Positions 47,170-59,453 of a DNA stretch of 64,000 nucleotides are shown here, piece by piece. The notes under the pieces are model-generated. The model worked only from the letters and a program-made list of their open reading frames with translations, ran no database searches and was not told the DNA's origin. Position 1 is the first letter of the stretch. Each line of letters begins with the position of its first letter. The stretch spans positions 44,481,892 to 44,545,891 of the forward strand of contig JAMXBB010000008.1 in NCBI GenBank assembly GCA_024138015.1, read 5' to 3'. The translations under genes and the position numbers were made by a program. The DNA is from Lumnitzera littorea. Its lineage: Eukaryota > Streptophyta > Magnoliopsida > Myrtales > Combretaceae.

Positions 47170-49716
47170 TGTTGATATCTAATAAGTTTAAATAAATAAG
47201 CTAAAGTTGTTCGAGAAGAATTATTACCCATAAGTTTTTTCTTTTGATATTTATATTTGTAGTTATAATCAAACTGTTATTCTTTTTCTTTTATTTGAAA
47301 TTTTACATCAAAATTTACATGTAAAAGTTATAGTTATAGATATACATCATGTATGATGAGAAGTAATCAAAATAACTAAATGTTTATAAGAGCAGTTTCA
47401 ACCAAATCATACTGAATTGAACTGTATCTACCAATATGGTTCAAAATCTTAAGCCATTTAAGTGGTTTGATTCACTAGAAGATTGAGTTTCAATCAAATT
47501 GAATAGATTAATAAATTGTTGTAGCTTTATGTTACACTCTTATTGATATAAAAAGATATTTAATCTTGATTATACATATTAGCATGGCTATGGAAATTTT
47601 CTCATTTTTCCCCAAGCAATATACAAAATTTATTGCTAAAATATCAATGCTAATTATCAAAATAATATTGATTATTATAAATTTAGAACAAATACGTTCT
47701 AATTTTCTTTAAGTAAATAAACAAATACTAAGTTAAATATGTCAGAATCATTTTTTCTCAACCAATCAAATTAAAATTACATATGTGAATCAAGTCTTAA
47801 GCTCTTGATCAATTAAAGTGTACTATGAGGCTAGCATATGTCGATACGACATGATAATATATGGTAAAATCACAAATACAAGGATCATTGAGAGAAAACA
47901 CAAGGATATGTAAACACAATTATAAGACTAATAAACATGATTATATCATAAGTTAATTATTTATGGTTTCTATTGAATTTGACATGTTTTTGGAAATAGT
48001 ACAAATTTAATATAAAATAGAGATACAGATATAACAAGTTAACAAATTGTGAGGTTGATGGGATATTTGAAATCTTGACCATTCTAAGCAAGCATAAAGA
48101 TTTAAACTCTCTTATAACACCTATAAATAGGGGCATACAATTATTTCAAGCACAGTGGAAGCATCCAACGTAAATGCATTGTTTGTTCTACTACATCTAT
48201 TGCATCAAGCTCTTCACAACTCATCTTGAAATGGTGTCTAACCAATTTAAGATTAACCCTTATAAACTCGATTCCATTGAATCAACAAACCAAGAAACAT
48301 GTCATTTAAGATCAAAATAATATAAAATTCAATAAAGTTTCTTATTTGTTTGCATTCTATTTATTTTAAAATCTATAAAAGGTTTGTATTCACAAAACTT
48401 CTACACACTTATTGGGATACTTGAACCACAATGAGCATGATTTTGCATAACAAAACCACATATATTCTAGACTAACAAACTATGACAAATGGAACAAAAT
48501 TTATATATAAAAAATGTTTTCATATAATGCATTCTCTTGTTTGAGCAAAACCCTAATCTAATACTATTTATTTACACTAAATAACTATATGATCAAATCT
48601 AACCTAGAGTACAAAAATTAAATTGAACTGATATAAAACCCCATACTTTAGTTGACTAACCTTAAAGAAAAGGATTAAACCATTTCTTCACACACTTTTT
48701 CAAAAATTTGATAAATGTTGATCAATTGTACAATCATCACAGTTTCACAATTTGGGGTATCATTTCATATTAAATTCTTTCTAAATATGAAGTTTTGATT
48801 AGAAAGGAATTGATTCAATACATTCATCTTGATGCTCCTTAATTTGACTAACCTTCCTATCCACTCTATTAGCTTGAATTGCATTAGACTAGTGGCCTTA
48901 TATTTTCCCTTTACATTAAGTTCAACAATGAGCGAGCTACTATAATAGGGTAGGAACTATTGCCCCAACAACACTCCATATATCCTAGTTTAATGATTCA
49001 GGTTACGATGCCATGCCATATTAGGACAATTAAGAAAATTATTAGGATAAATCATATATAAGGTATAAAAAATTAAGCTATTGTTTTAGAAAGTTAGTTA
49101 GTTCATATTAGAAATATAACCAAGACTTTATATTAAATAATTGGTACGTGACTTATTGCAATACCATTCAGATAATTATCTCCATTTAGAGTCATGGGTC
49201 TTATCATTATTGTATAATTCTTATGTTGGGAAAAAAAAAACCATTAACAATACATGCCTAACATTACAATTGATTGATTATCATGTTAAAACGAAAGCAC
49301 CTAGAGGCTTCTTAGCAAATAATGGATAATCTCTATCTAATAGCATATGATTGATTTGGTGCATACAAGACCCCACCAAATATTGCAACAACCACTAGGA
49401 ACTAATTGATGCTCTCTTCTAATTTTGCACTAGCTTAATGTACATTTTGAGTCATGACACATCCAACTTAATCCACATCTTGAGTTCTACACTTTCTCTT
49501 TGTAATTATGACTTAGTGGTTTAGTACTAAATACATGTAGCTAATCTCCATTATTTTCTCAAATAGAAAATGTCAACCTCTCCCACTAGAAAGAATAGTA
49601 GTCTCACTCTTATTGGCATTAGCTGAAAAGGCCTAGAGCATTGAGACTTATAATATGTAGTAGCACCTAGAAATAAGACTAATATTAATCAAATAGATTT
49701 TCGCACTCTAGTAAAT
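47170..49716 (+). repeat. Large direct duplication, copy B
   Basis: Matches 42290-44946. The coordinate offset is about 4,880 at the left end and 4,770 at the right. The 110-bp difference is explained by the extra 198-bp unit in copy A and by about 75 bp extra in copy B near 47590-47665. The homology ends in TAGTAAAT at 49716. Confidence 0.8.
48121..48130 (+). promoter_or_regulatory. TATA box in duplicated block, copy B
   Basis: CACCTATAAATAGGGG is a textbook plant TATA box. GTGAGGTTGATGG and TCTTGACCATTCTAA lie upstream and CACAGTGGAAGCATCCAAC downstream, all kept in copy A. An ATG (ATGCATTG) follows about 50 bases later, but neither copy keeps a long open frame after it. Confidence 0.55.
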
Positions 49717-51333
49717 ATTTTTCTTTCCCACTTGAACAGCTTATATATATATATATATATATATATTTTATATATTCCCTTGTTTCATGCTTTTTGTGAT
49801 AGGAAAGTTTTTTCTCGCTAGTTTATATGAGGAAAATGATTTCTATTGTTTCTAACTATATTATAACTAAGACTAGCTCCTGAAGACCTTATGTAACTTA
49901 CAATATTTTTATGGTTGAGGAGGTTAACTATAAGATAGGAATTGTAAAGCCTTAGACTTTATAAGAGATGAACTGATTCCAAATTACCATTTGCATTATA
50001 GATTTTAGGATATAGCATTTCTTATTTAGGGATCATTTGAAATTTATATTTCGTACTTTTTTATAGATTCCAAAAATTGTAACTAAATCCGATATGTTAA
50101 TAAAATGTTGCAAGAAAAAAAAATGATTAGGGGTGTATATTAGCATAATAATAATGTGCAAAGTGAGCAAACTTAGCTTATACCTACATCAAAATACAAA
50201 CTTATCAAATTTTATGAACTAATCTCTCTTTCCTCTATCTCATATTAAGAAGTAGGAAAAAGTATAAAATTGGTAGAAACTTGCCATAAATTTATTTTGA
50301 AGCAAGGGCGTTTAGGTCATTTCAATCCTTAACATTTTCTTTAAATAAGTGGTTAAACCACCTGTCTCCTTTCACCCAACAATCTAAAATTAAAAGACTA
50401 TTTAATGTGATTAAGGATAGGAAGAACCAACCAAAGAATGAAAAAATGGATTAGGTTCGAGCATTAGTAAACCATATAGCCAAAAGGTGCAAGAAACTTA
50501 GAAATCACAAGCTTCAAATGCTTGTCCAAATGGAGAGGAAGCCTTATCTAACTGCCCCTCACTATGATGCCCCTATCTAGTTTGCTCAAAACTTGGCTAT
50601 CTAAATGGGAAGTAAGGCTATTTGGCTGGATCAAGTAGTTCACCTAACAATAACCTAGATGCCTATATGTTCCATCCACCCAATACTCTAATGCTAGGCT
50701 TAGAACCTATTTTCCTTCACTTTGGTTTATAAAACTTTGTCTTATATGCAATTTTATGCTTACGCATGTTTTAGGGTTTACATAAGGTTTAGAGAGCAAA
50801 CCTTTAACATTATCTTATCTTTGAACATTGTGCTTATTCTCACAGTTTTCTTGTGAATATTGAGTGATTATAAGCTTCTCATTTGCATTGTGTTCGTATC
50901 AATCTTGAATGATTTTGGTGAACCTGATATTGACCTTTCATGTGTAATATCAAAAGGTCATTAAAACCCATGTCTATTTTGGTGCCTGTGAGTTATATAA
51001 AGCATTGGTTTAGGTACAACCTATCTCATATTTGATTCTAGTTTGCTATATCTAGTATCGTTTACATTCATATCCCTTTATTTTGACTGGAACACACAAA
51101 ATCCCAAAATACTTATAGCTCTAGCTTTGGTATGAATTGTTGCATGCTTACATTTGGTGCAATTTAGGATCTTCTATTTGTATACATCATATTAATGATA
51201 TCAAAGGATGTGGTTCAATATGCTTAAGGTAACGTAAACTTCTTCGACTTTGTTCATTGAAACTTTATTGATTCATGTTGACAAAGTCTTCACCTTTACT
51301 GTTATTTGGTGTTATGTAGTGTTGTCAAGCTAT
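49717..51333. other. Spacer, no recognisable gene
   Basis: It starts with a (TA)n tract at about 49742-49766. The rest is AT-rich with many broken frames and no domain I can name. Confidence 0.4.
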
Positions 51334-53078
51334 TGTGAAATGCCCTAAAATTTTGAAAATAAAAACATGTATATGACCCCCTTTTTGTCTAAAACTATGG
51401 CATATGTGTTATTTCTTTAGTGGGTAAGGGCATTTTTTCCCTTTATGTTGTCTAAATGTCCCATCTTCTATGTTTCATACCCCTCCTCTTTCTTCCCTTA
51501 CTTTCTTTTCCTCACATATTCTCTAATTGTTGGATAGTTTCTTCACCTTCTTACCATTAAGAAGCAAGAAACAATTCATTTCTACATGATTAAGAAGGAG
51601 AAATCAAGGGAAAATTGGAGATTGGTCATCAAGTTGGGTAAGCTACGAATTTTAGAAAGGTTGGGGCTTGTTTGATGTAAGTTTTTGATGAGTATATGGT
51701 TAGTTTATATGTTATGCAATTGTAACTCAAGTTATGCATATAGGACGGTGGGTTGCCAACAAAACCCAAGTAAGTTTGGCATCTAATCTCTTGTTTCTTT
51801 TAAAGTTCAAGTCTTAAGTTGTTTAATGAGGTTAAGTTGTGAATTTTCGAATGGGGGTGTATTGGTTGAATGTTGGTGAATAATTGATGTTATTGGACTT
51901 AAAAGAAAGGGGTTGTGATGATGAAGAGTTATTTAATGATGTTTGATGTAAAGCTTGAAGGAGGAGTGAAAGTTTTGTAAAGTTTCATGAAAAGGATTCC
52001 GTAAAATTGTAAAATCTGTTTAAACTAACCGACTGGCTCCACTGTAACCGTGGGGCTGGTTAACTTAACCACATAATGTTGGTATAAGCCGTGCAACTAG
52101 TCCTACTCAGTAAGCTAGTCGAATTTCTTTTCTTTTTCTTCTTCCATTCCTTTTTCTCAACTCAATTTCCTTTAATTCAAACCTAATTTTTAAAGTATTT
52201 TATACCTCAAACTTACTTTTAAGCATCTTAAATATCAAAAGTTAATTTCAAACATGTTTTTCAAAGAAATAAAAAGCTTTCTTAAAAGTCCTCTTTTAAG
52301 TTTCTTGTAGTTGGTAGAGTAAATAGCAAAACCAAAGTTAGGATTTGAGAGAGTTGCTTATAAGTTTTGAATATTGCATAGAGTCTTATTATGAGTTCCC
52401 TTTAATAAGTTATGAAGAGTTTGAGACATGTTCTAGTGAGCTATCCATTTCAAGTATAGGATACATGTTTGCTTTGTTATGCATGCTCAGATAGCTAATG
52501 TTACTAAACTTAAGATAAACTCAGATCTTAATAAAGTGTACTGTTTATGCTCGGTTTCAACTATCCACTAGTATGGTTAAGTGTAGGTAAGACACCTAGT
52601 GATCTTCGAGCAACACTCTCATGAGTAAAGTTCGACATTGAAAGGACCAAGGTAAATTTAGGATAGTGAGCGGTTACTTGGATGTTCGGGGGGACCCACA
52701 CTAGTATTATGTATGTAATATATATTGCTTGTGTTTGGGGTCATAAGTTACCCTAGGTCGTGGGATGCCAAAACTGTGTTGCTTATTAGATTTAAAGGAA
52801 AGATAATAAACCAATGAGTGTTGCATTTTGGTACTTGTTATGCATGTGAGTTGTTTCATTAATGTTCATGTACATGTGCTTTTGTATTTCATATTGCGCA
52901 TAGCTCACCCTGTGGGGATTTATTGTTTTTTAGCTGCAAGTTTAGGTTATGATGATATTATTGAGATTTATGATGACGCTAACTATGATTATTTTTATTA
53001 TGAAAGGGATGGAGATTGTTACTTTGATGATGAGTCAGGTTATGCGTAGAATAGACAATAAGCATGGATTGGAGTTGG
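51334..53078 (+). mobile_element. Probable Ty3/gypsy LTR, plus strand
   Basis: The stretch begins TGTGAAATGCCCTAAAATTT. Further on it has CTGGCTCCACTGTAACC with GGGGCTGG-type phrases, GGGGGGACCCACACTAG, and CATAGCTCACCCTGTGGGG followed by an AT-rich stretch. This layout is typical of long LTRs from plant chromovirus-type Ty3/gypsy elements. I see no partner LTR or coding domain nearby, so it may be a solo LTR. The 73-codon ORF at 52828-53049 lies within it and is probably chance. Confidence 0.45.
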
Positions 53079-56000
53079 TGTCATGCCCTAAACCAGGGAG
53101 TCGTACCAACCTCACCACGTAAACTAACCTAAGTTAAAAGTTAGTCATCTTAGCCGTTAACATAGGTGTTATGCCCCGAAGCGATAAAGTCATAATAGCC
53201 CCATCATATAAACTATTCTAAGATAGAAGTTGGCCTTACAACTGTTATCTTAGACCTGATCTACACAAGGTGTCTACGATTAACCCGTTTTGAAGTAAAC
53301 AATTTGTAATTTAAATAAATCATCTACCTAAGAAAGTGAGGAAATATATATATATACTATAATTCAGTTATTACAATTAAAGTTTACAATATTTCTCCGT
53401 AATATATCTTCTAGTTATTACATTATTCAAAAATGAAAAATTCTAAAAATAAAAGCTTAGACCTTAAAAATATTTGTTTATTCTTCAAATGTTTTTCCTT
53501 ACTCCCTAGGATCCAGCAGTTGCTAGTTTCAGAGTAGTTGTATGCCGCTTCTTAGCCAACACCTGTACGACGTATATAAGGATGTGAGCAACTACAACTC
53601 AGTAAGTTAGGATGGAGGACTTAAAACTATACCATAAACACAATAAGGTTATCAATCAACTTATTAGGTACAATACATGTGCAAGCAAATGCCATCGCAC
53701 GACGTTGTTGGCCCATCGTGAGATTAAAGAAATTGTATTTGCTCTAATTCGGGTTGAGGAGTTGCCATTAATGCAACAGCTCACGTCAAACCTAAGCTTG
53801 TGCAATGAAGACCTTGCTCCTCCCGCGACTACCTTCAAACCATTGACTTCACCCTCACCGTGACCTCTTCACCTGTCACTTAGTTCGACTAAAGATGAAG
53901 AAGGGACCCTTTGCAATCTCGTGCCATCCTTTTCAAAGGGATTAGTATTTAGTTGGAGAATCCTAAGTTTTCCCTAATGGGTTGTCATGCAAGTTTGATT
54001 ATGATTACAAGTCGTATATTTGATTAAGTCCAGTTTAAGGTGATCAATCATTTCATACAACCCACACAATATAAGCTAGAACAACAAACAGAATAATGGC
54101 ATCACTCATAATTAAACACATGCACACAACAGACTATCTAACAAGCACAACCAAGCATAATCTTAAGCCTCCAAAATACAGCATCGTATTAATCCTAGCT
54201 TATCTCGACTCTTCGCTCACTTACTCGAGGTTCGACTTGCTTAGGTCATCGCCGATCATCCCTATAACACAAACGTAATTTCAATTTTTTTTTCATATAA
54301 CTATTATAAGTTCGTTTTATCTTATAACGCTTATTGTTATGTTTTGTTTAAGGTTTAATATACCTAATTGTCTAGGTTTTAAGTCTTTTTCAATTATTCT
54401 AGGTTTGGGGTTAGGTTCGGGTTCGATTTTCGCATCGATTTCTAAATTAAATTCTAGTTTGGTTTCTAAGTACTGTTTTATACTCGAACCCTAGAAATTC
54501 ATTTAAACTCATAATGTGAAATTAATCACATTACTTCCAAATATCCTAAATACCATCACTACTGCTAGTTAGTATTTTATTACATCCGGTACACTTAAAT
54601 CCTTATTAGTGTACCAAATTTACTCTCGATGTGAGAAATTTTTACGTTTTTTATATAATTACATAAATTTAAGTTTTCTATCAGTTTTATTATATATCCC
54701 TATTATTTATATAATATCAATTTTTATCCTAATATTTTCTATTTATTATATTTCCTATAATTACATATTATGTATTATCACCTATTATGTATATAATACA
54801 TATCTAATATTTCTTTCACTCTAATTACCGTCTCCCAACATCAATTATCATTTCAAAGTGTCTAAATTCATCCTAAATCGGATTTTACACCTAATTACCC
54901 TAATTTACAAAATTAACTTAAAATTTATGATTTTTCCCTATTACTCATTTACTATATAATTAACCTAATAATTACATCTAACACCCTAAATAATACAAGT
55001 ATCATACTTCATTAGATTTTAACATCCTAAAACATATAATTATTCACTAAATCAGTAATTAACCATTTAATTACTTAATTAATCTTAAATTACCCATTTA
55101 ATGCCTCATTTTAAGGCCTAAAATTTATCTAAAATTTTCAAAAATTAATTTTTGAAAACGGACTTCGTAGCATTGTTCTATATCATCTAAGTAGTATACA
55201 CAAAAATTTTGGGTTCAAAACTACACTCCTAAGGTTATTTATTTCTAAACCAAAACATGCTCGGTTTTGCATGATTTCTTAAGGACCATATATCACAAGA
55301 CATATTTTTATCAAAATAATATTTTTCCTAAAAACTACATACAAAAATATTCTAGAATAACAAAATTTATAATTTTCTAAGAATATTTACTATTTTTACA
55401 AAATTACACAAAATTCAGACTAAAAATCGAACTCACCGGTCTAGGTAGCTTTGGCCACCACCGGCCGCTGTGGCCTTGTTAGCTGATCCAAGCGCTGCCA
55501 CCTCTGTGTGGTGGTGGGGGCCGTCCACTCCCAGCTGCTCGTCTGATGTGGGTTCCCCTTTATGGCCATAATTGCACAGTTTTTTCTTATTTTTTTTTTC
55601 TAACCTGAATTTTTCTCTCAATTTTACCTCTCCCTATTTTTCTCACACTCCAAACTGATCAAATGAGCTTCTGAAATTTTCTTTCTATTTATAGAGTTTT
55701 AGGGAAATTATTGTGCATTAATTAAACAAGATAATTGCCTTATCTTCTTCCAATTTGACTTTTGTGTTGTTCTAATTTAATTGGCTAATTTTTTTCTTAT
55801 TTTCCCCAGCTGCCACGACCTATATTTGGATCATTCCTTATTTTTCCTGATTTTTCTTGATATTTCCTTAATTAATTATGAATTTTCTTTAATTATTTAG
55901 TATTATTTTAGCACATTTCGCTTATTTTAAGTAATTACGCGTATTTCAATCTACATATAAATTCATATATAGTACAAATAAATATTCCTAAATATTATTT

Positions 56001-56264
56001 AGGTTATTTTATGATTTTTAATATACATATAATTTATTTCTAGCGATCTGTTAATTATTGGAATGTATTTTACGCATTTTCGATAAATAATGAGTTATAT
56101 ACTTAAATTTTGAAATTTTTATATTCTTTTATTTTATTGCTTATTTTCTTAAATTCAAACTTACGGGATCATTTTTACTAATATTTCTAGCTTTACTTAT
56201 AATTTAGGTTTGATCGGATTTTTCAGCCGATTGAAACCTTGAGTGATTAATTGTGGGGCTTACA
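53079..56264 (-). mobile_element. Long LTR (about 3.2 kb), minus strand
   Basis: Read on the minus strand it starts TGTAAGCCCCAC and ends GGTTTAGGGCATGACA. A related copy with the same architecture lies at 59454-63994. On the minus strand a TATA box CTATAAATAG (55685-55694) lies about 570 bases from the start, as in an LTR promoter. A GC-rich patch at about 55437-55530 (TGGCCACCACCGGCCGCTG) matches a CCACC-rich patch at 63235-63300 in the other copy. The flanking 5-mers GTTGG and ATATG do not match, so this is not a clean solo LTR. Confidence 0.65.
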
Positions 56265-56269
56265 ATATG

Positions 56270-56700
56270 TATAGCTTCCATAAGGCTTTTACTACTCCAT
56301 AGCTTTAAGCCAACAAATTCAATTGCTGTTTGGTATCAACCTGTGGTGTAATTAGAAGTCTAACCAATTAGTCTTAAAATTTACTTCTCGACCTTGTTCT
56401 CTAATCTTTTGGAACTTGAGATGGGGTTGATAAATCGATTAAAAACTTACAAAATAGTAAAAGGGGGTGACAACTTGCACAGTAAGTAAGATGGAGACAA
56501 TAACACATATATGACACAGAGTAATTAGGGTTTTTAAGTAAGTTTAGTTAGATGTTATATACGTACTAGTTAGATGTTATATACGTACAAGTAAGTGCCA
56601 TTGCACGATGTTATTCAGTCTATCGCAAAATTAGAGAAATTACACTTACTTTAATCTAATCTTACGGTAAGATATAGTGATTACTGAGCTCCTAAGCACA
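56270..56700 (-). mobile_element. Partial LTR of the same family
   Basis: This segment matches 59540-59960 over about 400 bases (shared TTTGGTATCAACCTGT, AATTAGAAGTCTA, CCAATTAGT, AGGGTTTTTAAGTAAGTTTA-like blocks). It lies directly beside the end of the 3.2-kb LTR. It carries a private 22-bp tandem duplication at 56545-56588 (unit TAGTTAGATGTTATATACGT plus AC). Confidence 0.6.
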
Positions 56701-59432
56701 TCACATATCAAGATCTTAGTGTTAACTTAAATGTTCTCATACACCTTTTCAATACTTAAAAATTCTAAATATTTCTAACCCAACTTAATTTAGGCTATTT
56801 AATGTTTGATTATAGGAGGTTTTTTCCTATTTGAGCAAATTTAGAAAGTTCGGTACTTCTTAAAATCTAAGCTCCTAGTGCACTTTTCATTATACTCAAC
56901 CTAAGATGTTCCCCTCAGCTAATAAATGTTGCAGCAACATCCTCAATCACATGAGTATACAATTCAATTTCAATTGACTCCTTTGAGTGAGGATCTCCTA
57001 TTATGCCAATATCATAAAAGTCCCACAACATACGTCTTGCTCATGTCTTCCTAGCATTCATATAATACCTATGATAAGTATGTCCTTCTATATAAGTAAT
57101 ATTAGCAAAGTATACCTAAGTAAGGACAAATCCCTGCATTCAACTCTAGGGCTTAACATAGAATTCAAGTCTTAAAACTACCTTTTGAAAGAATTATTCC
57201 CTGTTGATCCAATGTCATATAGTTCCTAACAGTAAGTTTACCATTAAGATTTTAGTATTCACCAATCATTCATCTCAAACATATCCTGTATTTTACAAAA
57301 TAACAACAAAGTATTCTTTGTAATGTTTAAGTCCCTACTCATTAGGAATCGAATACAAATCAACACCTAATTATCACATCACTTGTATTCATAAATGTAT
57401 CATAATAGCTAATGCATTCTTAGAATGTCACTATATCTCCTTGTTAATGAATAAAAGTTCCCTTATCTCATATTGTATTTTAAATTTTACACACTTGTGA
57501 TCACTTTGCTTAAGCCAATCTCCACATATACAAATTCTAGTACATTTAACATCATTAAGAGCTATATGCTTCTTACCTTTTATATCCTTCAAATTTTCGC
57601 TTTCCAATACTCGACCTGCTTGGAAAATTTCTCATATATTCATGTTAAAGTACTTTTGACTTCATTTTAGATCATATACTTCAAATCTCATTTTATAATT
57701 CTATAAATACATATCAAAGTCCGAACTAACCTTAAAAAAGTGAATTTTGGAATTTATCTCAACATTAAAGGAGACCTATGTTTACATTAACATTAACTTT
57801 CATCTAACAAGAATCTGCGTAAAAGCTTCCATACATATGAAAAAAATCACATATCCTCTTTTTAAATATTGTTTTCTAACTACATCCTTAATTAACTAAA
57901 TACAAAATCATGACTAAATCAGCATGATAGTTAAAATATATCAGAATCTGAACTTTTCTCCATAAATTTATGTTAGAATTTAATTCCATACACAAGAGAA
58001 GTCTTTTCGAAATTAATCATGCAGACAAGAGCCTTATGTAACTTCTACATATATATCTTGAGAGATCCTATACCCACCTTCCAAATTCTCTATTTCTAGT
58101 TAATATTGCGATTAACTATATAGATAACATCATATCCATACTATTAAAAGAGTTAAAATTTTTCATATAGCACTATGTACACCAAAACAACAAGAATTGA
58201 TTATGGAAATTATACCTAATATATGTCCAAAGTAATTGAGTTCCTAACCTACAACTTTGTTGATAAGAATTTAACCATTAACATCTACTACAAAATTATA
58301 CTAATTGTCAATTTTGCATACTATCCGACTCTTCAAAGGTTATTACATTATCTAATGGAAATCAATTCCATTCCTATTCATATGTACTTTACCATTTTCA
58401 AGTCAAAACGTGTTACTACCAATTCTAGAATCTAAAACATTATAACTTAATACACTTCTTTATCATTCTTAATAGTTTCATCATTAAGTTCCCTTTTATA
58501 ATTTACCCCTTTTATTTTCTAGACAACCTACTACTTTAAGTTCAAGAAACAATCTCTACCTATGGTTCTACATTGTCCTTTATTTTACACTTCTAAGTTT
58601 GTATATCTATCTATTTCTATCCTTTAGCTTTCAGCTCGGGTCATTGTAACATTCAAAGCATTCATAGAAGTTTTCTCAAAGCCTTCATCTTTGTTTCTAG
58701 TTAGTTACCTTTACATTTTTAGAGTATTACAAGGGTTTTCCTTATAATTCAATTGGGAGTTCAAATTTATTAAAGTAGGTTTTCTATACTAACATTCTCT
58801 AAATGGAAATTTACAAAACCAGACAATGATATGGTGAGGAATCTCTAAAATTATAAATTACTTTTATTATCACCTTGTTATAATTTCTGCAATTGTTTCT
58901 TTTCTACTTTGTAGTCATTGAAAATAGCATGTTAATACCATTATGACATAGCCTCCTTTCCCAATAAGTATTCTTTCTCTAAGTAACAATAATCGTATGA
59001 ATCTCCTATCACCTAGTGCTTCCGTTCATTCAATATCTACAAGATTATTCTCTTTAGATATATATGCATATCATATAATTTCACCCGAACCATAGAACAG
59101 TACTCAATCATTCCATCTCAAAATAATTCTTACAATCTTTAAGCTCTTCATCATCTATTATTGTCACCAAACCTAAATAAGTCATTGGTTCAGAATCCAT
59201 AAGTAAGTACGACATAAGTTAGACTATCATTACCTGTAACTCGAACTGCCTTATATTATGTATGATCTTATACATATATATAACTTATATATAACCCTAC
59301 AAGTCTAAGTCTTTTACGTCTCGCTTACTTTCCTTAACTCTCAATTTTTCTATAGTGTTCTAATTCATTTTAGTTATAACGTCTCAAAGTTAGTTTAGAA
59401 GAGTCATGCTTTAATCGTACTACTGAGAATCA
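56701..59432. other. Interval between LTRs, no recognisable coding domain
   Basis: If the LTRs at 53079 and 59454 belong to one minus-strand element, this would be its interior, but I find no gag or pol motif on either strand. The sequence is AT-rich (TTA/CAT phrases) with short frames only. It is either heavily decayed pol, a non-autonomous interior, or unrelated DNA. Confidence 0.4.
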
Positions 59433-59445
59433 CACTTTAATACCA
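59433..59445 (-). promoter_or_regulatory. Decayed primer-binding site (tRNA-iMet type)
   Basis: Eight bases beyond the minus-strand LTR end (CA at 59454-59455) the minus strand reads TGGTATTAAAGTG. The usual plant site complementary to initiator tRNA-Met is TGGTATCAGAGC. The three differences are all C-to-T or G-to-A transitions, as expected from deamination of methylated cytosines. Confidence 0.55.
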
Positions 59446-59453
59446 CCCAAAAT

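Noticed and set aside
53612..53863. 83-codon ORF on both strands near 53.7 kb
   Set aside because: It lies within a long LTR whose second copy (59870-60160) does not keep the frame open.
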